This document shows positions 23,701 to 31,837 of a stretch of DNA of 64,000 bases, piece by piece. Made by a program: the position numbers and the translations under genes. The notes below the pieces were generated by a model, which did no database searches, was not told where the DNA came from, and saw only the letters and a list, made by a program, of their open reading frames with translations. Position 1 is the first letter of the stretch. The number at the start of each line of letters is the position of its first letter. The stretch is from Micromonospora chaiyaphumensis (lineage in GTDB: Bacteria > Actinomycetota > Actinomycetes > Mycobacteriales > Micromonosporaceae): NCBI RefSeq assembly GCF_900091435.1, contig NZ_FMCS01000011.1:166352-230351 (forward strand). Direction: 5' to 3'.

Positions 23701-24551
23701 CACTCGCCTCCGCGCAGGATCGAGTTGCCGGCGAAGGTGGCGGCGGCCCCCTCCAGATCGGTGAGGTCCAGCCGGCCGGACTGGCCGTAGAACTCCACGG
23801 GGTTGCGCCACAGCACGCGGTCCACGTCGTCCTCGGTGAAGCCGGCGAGCAGCATGGCCTCCCCGGTGGCCCGGGTGAGCAGCGGGTCGGAGCGCCCCCA
23901 GTCGGCGGCCGAGTTGACCAGCATCCGCTCGGTCCCGTACGTCCGCAGCAGCTCGACCATCCGCGGCGGCGACATCTTCGTCTCGGGATAGATCGAGAAG
24001 CCGAGCCAGCAGCGGGTGTCCCGGACCAGCTTCACGGTGACCTCGTTGAGGTGGTCGACCAGCACCCGCCCGTGGTCGATGCCGGACTCGGCGACGACGG
24101 CGAGGGTGCGCTCGACGCCGCGCGCCTTGTCCCGGTGCGGGGTGTGCACCAGGGCGGGCAGGTCGTGCGCCACGGCCAGGGCGAGCTGGCCGGCGAAGGC
24201 GGCGTCCTCGGCCGGGGTCATCGAGTCGTAGCCGATCTCCCCGACCGCCACCACGCCGTCCTTGTCCAGGTAGCGCGGAAGCAGGTCGAGCACCGGGCGG
24301 CAGCGCGGGTCGTTGGCCTCCTTCGGGTTGAGCGCCACGGTGGCGTGGTGCCGGACGCCGAACTGGCCGGCCCGGAACGGCTCCCAGCCGATCAGCGAGT
24401 CGAAGTAGTCGACGAACGTGTCCACGCTGGTGCGCGGCTGGCCCAGCCAGAACGCCGGCTCCACCACGGCGCGGACCCCGGCCGCGGCCATCCGCTCGTA
24501 GTCGTCGGTGGTCCGGGACGTCATGTGGATGTGCGGGTCGAAGATGCGCAT
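23700..24551 (-). CDS. TatD family metal-dependent hydrolase (Ebo cluster)
   Basis: 283 residues. The N-terminal metal motif FDPHIHMTSRTTDDYERM and later VGEIGYDSM, LPALVHTPHRDKARG, VLVDHLNEVTVKLV and LVNSAADWGRSDP match the TatD/amidohydrolase barrel with two-metal ligands His, His, Glu, His, His, Asp. TatD-like proteins are recurrent members of ebo operons, where their substrate is unknown. ATG 24551 shares a base with the EboA stop (TGATG). No signal peptide, cytosolic. Confidence 0.88.
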   Translation of the reverse strand: MRIFDPHIHMTSRTTDDYERMAAAGVRAVVEPAFWLGQPRTSVDTFVDYFDSLIGWEPFRAGQFGVRHHATVALNPKEANDPRCRPVLDLLPRYLDKDGVVAVGEIGYDSMTPAEDAAFAGQLALAVAHDLPALVHTPHRDKARGVERTLAVVAESGIDHGRVLVDHLNEVTVKLVRDTRCWLGFSIYPETKMSPPRMVELLRTYGTERMLVNSAADWGRSDPLLTRATGEAMLLAGFTEDDVDRVLWRNPVEFYGQSGRLDLTDLEGAAATFAGNSILRGGE

Positions 24552-25171
24552 CACGCCTCCCTGGCGGTGGTGGGGTGCGAGCCGTCGCCGAGCCGGTCGA
24601 GCAGGGCGGTGGCGTCGGCGGGCATGGCACGGCCGGCGGCGTGCCGCTCTGCGGCGAGCGCGGCCAGCATCGCGGCCAGCTCGCCGTCCGCCCGCCCGTC
24701 CAGGTCGTCGACGACGGCCAGCGGCACGCCGGTGAAGACGCACTTGAGGACTGCGTGCCGCCAGGCCGGCTGCTCCAGGTGCCGGGCGTACGGGCCGAGG
24801 GCGGCGGCCACCAGCCGGGTGTCGTTCGTGCGGATCGCGTCGTGCAGCAGCGGCACGCACTCCGCCCCGATCGGCAGCAGCGGAAGGGCGCGCAGCACGG
24901 CACGTTTCTCGGCGGCGTCGCCGTGCCGGTAGAGCGCCTCGGCCGTCGCGGCGTGGTCGGCGGGGAGCCCGGTGAGCAGCAACGTTCGGGCGGCCTCGTC
25001 GACGGTCCAGCCGGGCGGGTCGGGCAGTGGCCCCCGCCCGCACCGCCGGGCGGCGAGGGCGAACAGCCGCGGGATCGCCGCGGGATCGGTCGCGACACGG
25101 CGCAGGGCCGCGTCCAGCCACTGCGGATCGGGTACGCCCCGCAACGCGGCGCGCAGTTGGTCGGGTGTCAT
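24551..25171 (-). CDS. eboA: EboA domain protein
   Basis: 206 residues, all-helical and HEAT-like: WTVDEAARTLLLTGLPADHA, DAAEKRAVLRALPLLPIGAE, then CVPLLHDAIRTNDTRLVAAA and LGPYARHLEQPAWRHAVLKC. The FGPYA-like and LKCVFTGVPL segments are typical of EboA proteins as I know them. No catalytic motif is visible; a scaffold role is plausible. It lies between two pathway enzymes, 33 nt after the TIM-barrel gene and overlapping the TatD gene by one base. Confidence 0.82.
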   Translation of the reverse strand: MTPDQLRAALRGVPDPQWLDAALRRVATDPAAIPRLFALAARRCGRGPLPDPPGWTVDEAARTLLLTGLPADHAATAEALYRHGDAAEKRAVLRALPLLPIGAECVPLLHDAIRTNDTRLVAAALGPYARHLEQPAWRHAVLKCVFTGVPLAVVDDLDGRADGELAAMLAALAAERHAAGRAMPADATALLDRLGDGSHPTTAREA

Positions 25172-25204
25172 GCCGTCTCCCCTTTCGAGCCGGGTGGCAG
25201 GTGC

Positions 25205-26080
25205 TCAACCACCGCCTTCGCGGGCGGCGGCGCGGAGGAAGTCGAGCGAGCGGGCGGCGACGGCCGGGGCGGCGTGGGAGTGCCTTGGCAGTTCCACGGC
25301 CACCAGGCCGCGGTAGCCGGCGGCAGCGAGGGCGCCCAGCACCGGCGGGAAGTCGATCTCACCCGCGCCGAACTCCAGGTGCTCGTGCACGCCCCGTCGC
25401 ATGTCGTCGATCTGCACGTTGACCAGGTGCTCGGCGACCGCTGTCACGCAGTCGGGCACCGGCCGCGGCTCCAGGCAGCGACAGTGCCCGATGTCGAGGG
25501 TGATGCCGAAGCCGGGCGGCGCGCCCAGTGCCTCCCGCAGCCGGAACCAGCCGGCGATGTCCTCGACCAGCATGCCCGGCTCGGGTTCGAAGCCGAGCGG
25601 CACGCCGGCCGCCTCGGCCTCGACGCAGACGACGGCGCAGCCGGCCACCAGGCGCTGCCAGGCGAGCGCCGCCGGGACCTCGGGCGGAGGGACGCCGGCC
25701 CAGAACGAGACCGCCTCGGCGCCCAGGTCCGCGCCGATCCGGGCGGCCCGGCGGAGGAAGTCGATCCGCAGGGCCGGGTCGTCGTGCAGCAGCGTCGGCG
25801 CGTGCTTGTGCCAGGGGTCGAGCAGGTAGCGGGCCCCGGTCTCGATCACCACGGCCAGGCCGAGCGCGTCCAGCCGGCGGCGCACGGCGGCCACCCGACG
25901 GGCCAGTCCCGGCATGAACGGGTCCAGGTGGTCGTGGTCCAGCGTCAGCGCCACGCCCTGGTACCCGAGGTCGGCCAGGACGGCGAGCGCGTCGCCGAGC
26001 CGGTGGTTGGAAAACCCGTTGGTGCCGTACCCGAATCGCAGCCCGGCCGGGTCGAGCGCCGTCCGCCGGGGGGTGGTCAT
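25205..26080 (-). CDS. Sugar phosphate isomerase/epimerase family TIM barrel (Ebo cluster)
   Basis: 291 residues. FGYGTNGFSNHRLGDAL, YQGVALTLDHDHLDPFMP, VVIETGARYLLDPWHK, AVSFWAGVPP, PLGFEPEPGMLVEDIAGW, GITLDIGHCRCLEP, LVNVQIDDMRRGVHEHLE and LVAVELPRHSH give the complete Glu/Asp/His/Glu metal site of AP-endonuclease-2-type barrels. Likely isomerises or epimerises a cyclitol or sugar derived from the inositol-phosphate synthase product; inference from gene order. ATG 26080 overlaps the UbiA stop (ATGA). Confidence 0.87.
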   Translation of the reverse strand: MTTPRRTALDPAGLRFGYGTNGFSNHRLGDALAVLADLGYQGVALTLDHDHLDPFMPGLARRVAAVRRRLDALGLAVVIETGARYLLDPWHKHAPTLLHDDPALRIDFLRRAARIGADLGAEAVSFWAGVPPPEVPAALAWQRLVAGCAVVCVEAEAAGVPLGFEPEPGMLVEDIAGWFRLREALGAPPGFGITLDIGHCRCLEPRPVPDCVTAVAEHLVNVQIDDMRRGVHEHLEFGAGEIDFPPVLGALAAAGYRGLVAVELPRHSHAAPAVAARSLDFLRAAAREGGG

Positions 26081-26967
26081 GTCGGTGAGATCAGTCGGGC
26101 CAGGCGGCGGCCGAGCGGGGCGGCCGCGGCGACGGCGAGGCCGAGCAGCCGGGCGCCGGCCCGGGCGGTCAGCGCGCCCTGCAACGCGGGCAGGCCGGTG
26201 ATGCCGGCGCCGACGGCGGCACGCACCCGGGCCGGCGACGGGTCGGCGAGCACCCGGGCCTGCGCGGCGCCGTACCGGCCGGCGTAGCCGGCGGCCAGCA
26301 CCACCGGCACCGGGTCGGGGCGGCCCAGCGCGGTGGCCGCGACCAGCGCGGTCCCGGCCAGGGTGGCCCGGGGCAGTCGCCGGTCGGCGCCGGAGACCTC
26401 GCGGCGGGACAGCGCGGTGACGGTCCAGGTGTGCGCGGCCACGGTCAGCGCGGCCGGCAGCGCCCGGACCAGCCGACGAGCGCCCGGCGGCGCCTCCCGC
26501 CCGCCACGGCCACGGGCCGGCCCGACGCTCGCGCCGAGCAGCACGTCCAGCCCCCGGCAGGCGGCCATGACTGCCGGGCCGGCGGCGGTGTTCTTGGCCC
26601 GCAGGTCGTACCCCCAGATGGTGGCGGCGAGGGGGACCGCGACGGCGGTGGCGCGCCGGCCCCCGGCGGCGCCGGCAACGGCGAGCCCGGCGGCGGTCAG
26701 GCCGACCGCGACGCCGAGCGCGGTGGCGGGGCGGACGCGGCCGGAGGGGATCGGCCGCTCGGGGCGTTCGACGGCGTCGAGCCGCCGGTCCGCCCAGTCG
26801 TTGGCGGCCATTCCGGCCCAGTAGAGCAGTACCGAGGCTCCGGCCAGCGCGGGCGTACGCCGGCCCAGCGCGCCGGCCGCCGCCGCGCCGGACAGGACGT
26901 CCCCCGGCACGGAGAGCGCGGCCGGCGCCCGGACCAGCTCGGCGAGGTCGGCGAAACGGGTCATCAT
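26077..26967 (-). CDS. UbiA-type prenyltransferase (SCO3242 / EboC-like)
   Basis: 296 residues, about eight hydrophobic segments. The first Asp motif is WAGMAANDWADRRLDAVERP (near residue 55), where NDxxD binds Mg-diphosphate, followed by ERPIPSGRV. The second motif region YDLRAKNTAAGPAVMAACRG (near 130) is variant, as in the SCO3242/EboC group. It would transfer a prenyl chain to an aromatic or cyclitol acceptor at the membrane. ATG 26967 overlaps the upstream stop; ATG 26964 is an alternative. Together with the polyprenyl synthase it forms the lipid-transfer half of the cluster. Confidence 0.87.
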   Translation of the reverse strand: MMTRFADLAELVRAPAALSVPGDVLSGAAAAGALGRRTPALAGASVLLYWAGMAANDWADRRLDAVERPERPIPSGRVRPATALGVAVGLTAAGLAVAGAAGGRRATAVAVPLAATIWGYDLRAKNTAAGPAVMAACRGLDVLLGASVGPARGRGGREAPPGARRLVRALPAALTVAAHTWTVTALSRREVSGADRRLPRATLAGTALVAATALGRPDPVPVVLAAGYAGRYGAAQARVLADPSPARVRAAVGAGITGLPALQGALTARAGARLLGLAVAAAAPLGRRLARLISPT

Positions 26968-28109
26968 GCCGCCCCGGCGTGCAGGCCGGCGACGAACTCC
27001 CGCAGCAGGGTCCACTGCTCGGCCAGCGCGTGGGTCGGCGCGTCGATCCCGTCCTTGAAGAAGAAGGCCAGCTCGGCCAGCGGCCCGGTGCGACCGGCGG
27101 CGTGCGCGGCGGCGGTGAGCCGGGCCAGGTCGAGCACCAGCGGCGCGGCGAGCGCCGAGTCGCAGCCGTGCCAGGTGAATTCCAGCCGCATGCCGGTGCC
27201 CAGGAAACCGACGAAGGTGACCAGGTCCCAGGCGGTCTTGAAGTCGCCCAGCTCGGCCACGTGGTCGATCCGGGTGTCGCCCTGCGGGACATAGCCGAGG
27301 GTCTCCCCGAGCACCCGCTGCTTGCTGGCGACCTTGGCCGCGTTGGCGGCGGGTTCGGCGAGCGTGGCGCCGTCGCCGCCGCCAAGCAGGTTCACACCGG
27401 ACCAGGAACGTACGGCCAGGTGGCGCAGCGCGAACATCGGTGCGAGCACCGACTTGACCAGGGTCTCGCCGGTCTTGCCGTCGTGCCCGGCGTACGGCAG
27501 GCCGCGCTCCTGTGCGAGCGCCGCCAGGGCGGGCAGCCGGGCGCCGGTGGACGGGGTGAAGTCCACGTACGGGCAGCCGGCCGTGAACGCCGCGTACGCG
27601 TACCGCGAGCTGGGCGGCAGCACCTCGGCGGGGCCGGCCAGCGCGGCCCGCAGCGCGGCGAGGTCGTGGTGGGCCGGGTGCGGCTCGGGCGCCGGTTCGG
27701 TGGCGGAGACGTTGACCAGCACCACCCGGTCGAGCGCGTGCCGGCGGCGGAACTCGGACAGGTCGTGGGCCACGGCGGCGACCCGGTCGGCCGGGCTGCC
27801 GCCGGTGGGTGCGGGACGCAGCGCCGCCTCCACCTCGGCCAGCTCACCGGCCAGGGCGTCGACCAGCCGGCCGGGCAGCACCCCGGCGGCGGCGAGCGCC
27901 TCGGCGCGTTTGGGCAGCGGGGTGTCCACCACGTCGTGTCCGCCGAACACCAGGTCGGCGAAGGACGGCAGGGCGGGCCCGCGCAGTTCGGGCAGCTCGG
28001 TGACACAGCCGGTCGGGCCGGTGAGCCCGGCCCGCAGGGCGAGCGCCCCGACGATGCTGGTGGTCGCGACCGAGCCGCGCGCTCCCACCAGCCAGACACC
28101 CGTACGCAT
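26964..28109 (-). CDS. Inositol-3-phosphate synthase family protein
   Basis: 381 residues. The Rossmann entry GVWLVGARGSVATTSIVGAL (NAD binding), VLVNVSATEP, YVDFTPSTGARLPAL, YAGHDGKTGETLVKSVLAPM (conserved GKTG of MIPS), VNLLGGGDGATLAEP and LGDFKTAWDLVTFVGFLGT mark the myo-inositol-1-phosphate synthase superfamily. It would cyclise a hexose 6-phosphate with NAD. First gene of the eight-gene Ebo-type cluster, with GGGGAGG 9 nt before ATG 28109. Classic ebo operons carry a dehydroquinate-synthase-like EboD cyclase; this cyclase may take its place. Exact substrate unknown. Confidence 0.88.
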   Translation of the reverse strand: MRTGVWLVGARGSVATTSIVGALALRAGLTGPTGCVTELPELRGPALPSFADLVFGGHDVVDTPLPKRAEALAAAGVLPGRLVDALAGELAEVEAALRPAPTGGSPADRVAAVAHDLSEFRRRHALDRVVLVNVSATEPAPEPHPAHHDLAALRAALAGPAEVLPPSSRYAYAAFTAGCPYVDFTPSTGARLPALAALAQERGLPYAGHDGKTGETLVKSVLAPMFALRHLAVRSWSGVNLLGGGDGATLAEPAANAAKVASKQRVLGETLGYVPQGDTRIDHVAELGDFKTAWDLVTFVGFLGTGMRLEFTWHGCDSALAAPLVLDLARLTAAAHAAGRTGPLAELAFFFKDGIDAPTHALAEQWTLLREFVAGLHAGAA

Positions 28110-28141
28110 GATTCCTGCCTCCCCGTCGTCGGGCCGGTCCG

Positions 28142-28178
28142 CCGGTGCGGCCGGGGAATCCCGGTCCGGCCGCACCGG
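28142..28178 (-). terminator. Terminator between Gfo/Idh and Ebo-type cluster
   Basis: Perfect 13-bp stem CCGGTGCGGCCGG (28142-28154) with 28166-28178. It separates the oxidoreductase (stop 28365) from the cluster start (28109). Nothing else is evident in 28179-28364 apart from GC-rich sequence. Confidence 0.7.
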
Positions 28179-28364
28179 ACGGCCTGCTGGTTCGTGCCGG
28201 CCGAGGTTCCGGCGGCACGCTCCCCGGGGCCGGCCTCGTTTCCGCCGCGGGGCGCAACCGCGGCGGGCCCTCGCCGGCCGGCGCCGGAAAGCCCTTCGGG
28301 CGGCGCGGGGCGCCGCGTGGACAGCCGTGTCGGGGGCGCGCGGGCGCGCCGCGGGGCGGATCGG

Positions 28365-29570
28365 TCAGGCGGCCACTTCGGCCAGGGCGGGTTCCACCTC
28401 CGTCCACGCGGCCCGCTCGGCGGAGCGGGTCACCGCGTCGAGCACGAGCTGGACCTGCAGCGCGTCGGCGAACGACGGCGTCGGGTCCACCCCGGTGGCG
28501 ACCGCCTCGACGAAGTCGCGCATCTGGTGGGTGAAGGAGTGCTCGTAGCCGATGATGTGGCCGGGCGGCCACCACGCCGACAGGTACGGGTGTTCCGGCT
28601 CCGTCACCAGGATCCGGCTGAAGCCCTGCTCGGCGGCGGGCCGGGTGGCGTCGAGGAACTCCAGTTCGTTGAGGCGTTCCAGGTCGAACACCACGCTGCC
28701 CAGCGAGCCGTTGATCTCGACACGCAGGGCGTTCTTGCGGCCCGTGGCGAAACGGGTCGCCTCGTAGGTGGCGAGCGCGCCGCCGTCGAGCCGGGCCACG
28801 AAGACCGCGGCGTCGTCGACGGTGACCCGGCCGGTCGCCCGGCCGTTGCCGTCGGCCTGCGCGGCCAGGCCGCTCGACCCGGCCGGCAGCGGCCGCTCCT
28901 TGACGAACGTCTCGGTGACCGCGCTGACCCCCGTGATGAGCTGCCCGGTCACGTACTGGGTCAGGTCGATGATGTGCGCGCCGATGTCGCCGAGCGCGCC
29001 GGAGCCCGCCCTGTCCTTCTGCAACCGCCAGACCAGCGGGAACTGCGGGTCCACGATCCAGTCCTGGAGGTAGACCGCCCGGACGTGCCGGATCTCGCCG
29101 AGCCGCCCGTCGGCGACGAGCCGCCGCATCAGGGCGACCGCGGGCACCCGCCGGTAGTTGAAGCCGCACATGGCGCGTACCCCGGCGGTCTGCGCCCGGG
29201 CGGCGGCGGCCGTCATCTGCCGGGCCTCCTCGACCGTGTTGGCCAGCGGCTTCTCGCACAGCACGTGCTTGCCCGCGGCCAGCGCGGCGAGGGCGATCTC
29301 GCAGTGGCTGTCCCCCGGTGTGCAGATGTCGACCACGTCGATCTCGTCGGATTCGACGAGCCGCCGCCAGTCCGTGGTGTGCCCGTCCCAGCCGAGCCGT
29401 CCGGCGGCCTCGGCCACCTTCGGCTCGTCGCGACCGCAGACGAGCGCCATCCGCACCTGCGCCGGCAGGTCGTACACGCGGTTCACGGTGCGCCACGCCT
29501 GGGAGTGCGCGGCGCCCATGAACGCGTAGCCGACCATGCCGACCCGCAGGACGTTGTCGTGAGTGGACAA
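28365..29570 (-). CDS. Gfo/Idh/MocA family oxidoreductase
   Basis: 401 residues. Rossmann motif RVGMVGYAFMGAAHSQAW (residues 9-26), DIVDICTPGD-like VDVVDICTPGDSH, the family signature CEKPLANTVEEA near 104-115, and the catalytic region GSGALGDIGAHIIDL. It uses NAD(P) to oxidise or reduce a sugar or inositol hydroxyl, cytosolic. Start is TTG 29570, 8 nt after GGGGGGAG; an ATG in frame is not found nearby. It follows the ABC sugar-importer genes only 20 nt after the binding-protein gene, so it is probably the first enzyme acting on the imported sugar. Confidence 0.92.
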   Translation of the reverse strand: MSTHDNVLRVGMVGYAFMGAAHSQAWRTVNRVYDLPAQVRMALVCGRDEPKVAEAAGRLGWDGHTTDWRRLVESDEIDVVDICTPGDSHCEIALAALAAGKHVLCEKPLANTVEEARQMTAAAARAQTAGVRAMCGFNYRRVPAVALMRRLVADGRLGEIRHVRAVYLQDWIVDPQFPLVWRLQKDRAGSGALGDIGAHIIDLTQYVTGQLITGVSAVTETFVKERPLPAGSSGLAAQADGNGRATGRVTVDDAAVFVARLDGGALATYEATRFATGRKNALRVEINGSLGSVVFDLERLNELEFLDATRPAAEQGFSRILVTEPEHPYLSAWWPPGHIIGYEHSFTHQMRDFVEAVATGVDPTPSFADALQVQLVLDAVTRSAERAAWTEVEPALAEVAA

Positions 29571-29590
29571 GGTGGGTCTCCCCCCGTGTG

Positions 29591-30634
29591 TCAGAACCCG
29601 AGCTTCAGGTAGTCGCTCGCGTTCTCCTTGGTGATCGTCTCGGAGGCGAGCACGATCTCCTTCGGTACCTGGAGTTCGACCAGGTCGGACATGCCCTTGC
29701 CCTGGCCGATGAGGCGGGCCAGGGAGATGGCCGAGGAAGCCATCGACGGGCTGTAGGTGACGGTGGCCTTCAGCACCGTGTTGTCGGCCGCGATGTCCTC
29801 CATGGCCTTCTTCGAGCCGGCGCCGCCGACCATGAAGAACTCCTTGCGGTTGGCCTGGTTGACCGCGGCCAGGACGCCGATGCCCTGGTCGTCGTCGTGG
29901 TTCCAGATCGCGTCGATCTTGGGCAGCGCCTGGAAGAGGCCGGTGGCGGCCTGCTGGCCCGAGTCCGCGGTGAACTCGGCCGGGCGGCGGTTGGCCACCT
30001 TGAGGCCGAGGGAGGCCAGCGTGTCGGCGAAGCCCTTGGAGCGTTCCTGGGTCAGCTCCAGCGAGTCGATGCCGGGAATCTCGCCGATGACCGGGTTGCT
30101 GACACCCTTCGCCTTCAACTGCTCGGCGATGTAGGTGGCGGCGGCCACTCCCATGCCGTAGTTGTCGCCCTTGATCTGGAGCCGGTACGCCCGCGCGTCG
30201 GGGAAGGCCCGGTCCAGGTTGACCACCGGGATGCCGGCCTTCATGGCCTCCAGGCCGAACGCGTTGAGCTCCTTGCCGTCGTGCGGCAGCAGCACGATCA
30301 CGTCGGGCTTCTGGGAGATCAGGGTGGACAGGGCCGCCCGCTGGGCCGCCGCGTCGCTGCCGGCCTCGACGCTCTTCAGCTCCACGTCCGAGTACGCGCC
30401 GGCCTGCGCCTTGGCGTTGTTGGTGATGGCGGCGATCCAGCCGTGGTCGGCAGCCGGGGCGGAGAAGCCGATGGTCACCTTCTTGCCCGGCTCCTGGTTG
30501 GCGCCGGTCGCCGCGGCCTTGGTCTGCGCCTCGGTCGGGGTCTGCTCGTTGCTGGTGCAGCCGGCGAGCAGCACGCCGGCGGAGAGCGCGGCCCCGCCGA
30601 AGAGCAGCCGGCGGCGCGACAGGTCACTTGTCAT
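29591..30634 (-). CDS. Sugar ABC transporter substrate-binding lipoprotein
   Basis: 347 residues. The N-terminus combines a twin-arginine motif (SRRRLLFGG) with a lipobox LLAGC at Cys26, so it is a lipoprotein exported folded. The mature part is a ribose-type periplasmic binding protein: VTIGFSAPAADHGWIAAIT, ALSTLISQKPDVIVLLPHDG, GIPVVNLDRAFPDARAY, GDNYGMGVAAATYIAEQ, IDAIWNHDDDQGIGVLAAV. It delivers a monosaccharide or cyclitol to the permease and ATPase genes just upstream. AGGAGG precedes ATG 30634. The last importer gene before the oxidoreductase. Confidence 0.93.
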   Translation of the reverse strand: MTSDLSRRRLLFGGAALSAGVLLAGCTSNEQTPTEAQTKAAATGANQEPGKKVTIGFSAPAADHGWIAAITNNAKAQAGAYSDVELKSVEAGSDAAAQRAALSTLISQKPDVIVLLPHDGKELNAFGLEAMKAGIPVVNLDRAFPDARAYRLQIKGDNYGMGVAAATYIAEQLKAKGVSNPVIGEIPGIDSLELTQERSKGFADTLASLGLKVANRRPAEFTADSGQQAATGLFQALPKIDAIWNHDDDQGIGVLAAVNQANRKEFFMVGGAGSKKAMEDIAADNTVLKATVTYSPSMASSAISLARLIGQGKGMSDLVELQVPKEIVLASETITKENASDYLKLGF

Positions 30635-30727
30635 GACGGCCTCCTGAAATGAGGTGGTGGGGTGTTTTCGGGTGCGGCGGGCCGGACCACCGTCGGTGAG
30701 GACGGCGGCCTGGCGGGCGCGGTGGGA

Positions 30728-31837
30728 TCAGGTGGTGGTGGCGCGGTTGCGGGCGAGGAACTGGGTGAGGCTGCGGAACTGCACCTGCTGGACCAGGACG
30801 GCGGCGACGATGATGCCGCCCTTGACCATGTTCTGGGCCTCGGTGGAGAGGCCGTTGATGGCGAAGAGGTTGGTGATCGTGGAGAAGATGATCACCCCGA
30901 GCAGGGAGCCGATGATGGTGCCCCGCCCGCCGCTGAGCAGCGTGCCGCCGATGATCGCGGCGGCGATCGCGTCCAGCTCGTAGAGGTTGGCCATCGCCGC
31001 CTGGGCGGAGGTGGCCTGCGCGGTCAGCATGATGGCGGCGATGCCGCAGCAGAGGCCGGAGAGCGCGTAGAGCAGCACGGTGTGCCGGCGCACGTTGATG
31101 CCGGCGAGCCGGGCCGCCTCGGGGTTGCCGCCGACGGCCACCGTGCGGCGGCCGAAGGTGGTGCGGTTGAGCAGCACCCAACCGGCCAGCACCACCGCGG
31201 CGAGGATGTAGACCAGCAGCGGGATGCCGAGCACGTTCGTGCTGGCGATGCCGTTGATGAAGGTGTCGTTGGAGACCTGGGTCTGCTTGTCGGAGATCTC
31301 CGCGGCGAGACCGCGGGCGGCGACCATCATGGCCAGCGTGGCGATGAACGGCACCAGCCGCCCGTACGAGACGAGCAGGCCGTTGACCAGGCCGACCGCG
31401 ACCCCGACGGTGAGCGCGCTGAAGATCATGCCGCCGGCGCCGTAGCTCTGGGTGGCGAGCGTGGTGCACCAGACCCCGGCGAGCGCGACGATCGCGCCGA
31501 CCGAGAGGTCGATGCCCCCGCCGATGATCACGAAGGTCATGCCGACGGTGACCACGCCGACCACCGAGGCGAGCTTCAGGATGGTGAGCGTGTTGCCCCA
31601 CACCCAGCTCGCGTCGCCGTAGAGGTCGGGACGGGTCAGGATGCCGATGACCACCAGCACCACCAGCGTGGCCAGCAGGCCGAGGTTGCGCTTGGCGCCC
31701 TCGCCGCCGTCGCCGCGCCACCAGGAGAGCCCCGCCGACCTGTCGGCCTTTGCGGTCTCGGCCGGGTCGACCGGCGGCGACTGGGCCGGCAGGCTCGCCG
31801 CCCGCTCCGGCGCCGCCGTGGGTGTCGTGTCGCTCAT
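30728..31837 (-). CDS. Ribose-type ABC transporter permease
   Basis: 369 residues, about 8-10 transmembrane segments after a polar N-terminal tail of about 50 residues. FVIIGGGIDLSVGAIVALAG is the conserved RbsC/XylH-type motif, and AIAAAIIGGTLLSGGRGTIIGSLLG the C-terminal signature. It forms the inner-membrane channel with the ATPase at 31834. Its ATG overlaps the ATPase stop (ATGA). 93 nt separate it from the binding-protein gene; no clear terminator is there. Confidence 0.93.
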   Translation of the reverse strand: MSDTTPTAAPERAASLPAQSPPVDPAETAKADRSAGLSWWRGDGGEGAKRNLGLLATLVVLVVIGILTRPDLYGDASWVWGNTLTILKLASVVGVVTVGMTFVIIGGGIDLSVGAIVALAGVWCTTLATQSYGAGGMIFSALTVGVAVGLVNGLLVSYGRLVPFIATLAMMVAARGLAAEISDKQTQVSNDTFINGIASTNVLGIPLLVYILAAVVLAGWVLLNRTTFGRRTVAVGGNPEAARLAGINVRRHTVLLYALSGLCCGIAAIMLTAQATSAQAAMANLYELDAIAAAIIGGTLLSGGRGTIIGSLLGVIIFSTITNLFAINGLSTEAQNMVKGGIIVAAVLVQQVQFRSLTQFLARNRATTT

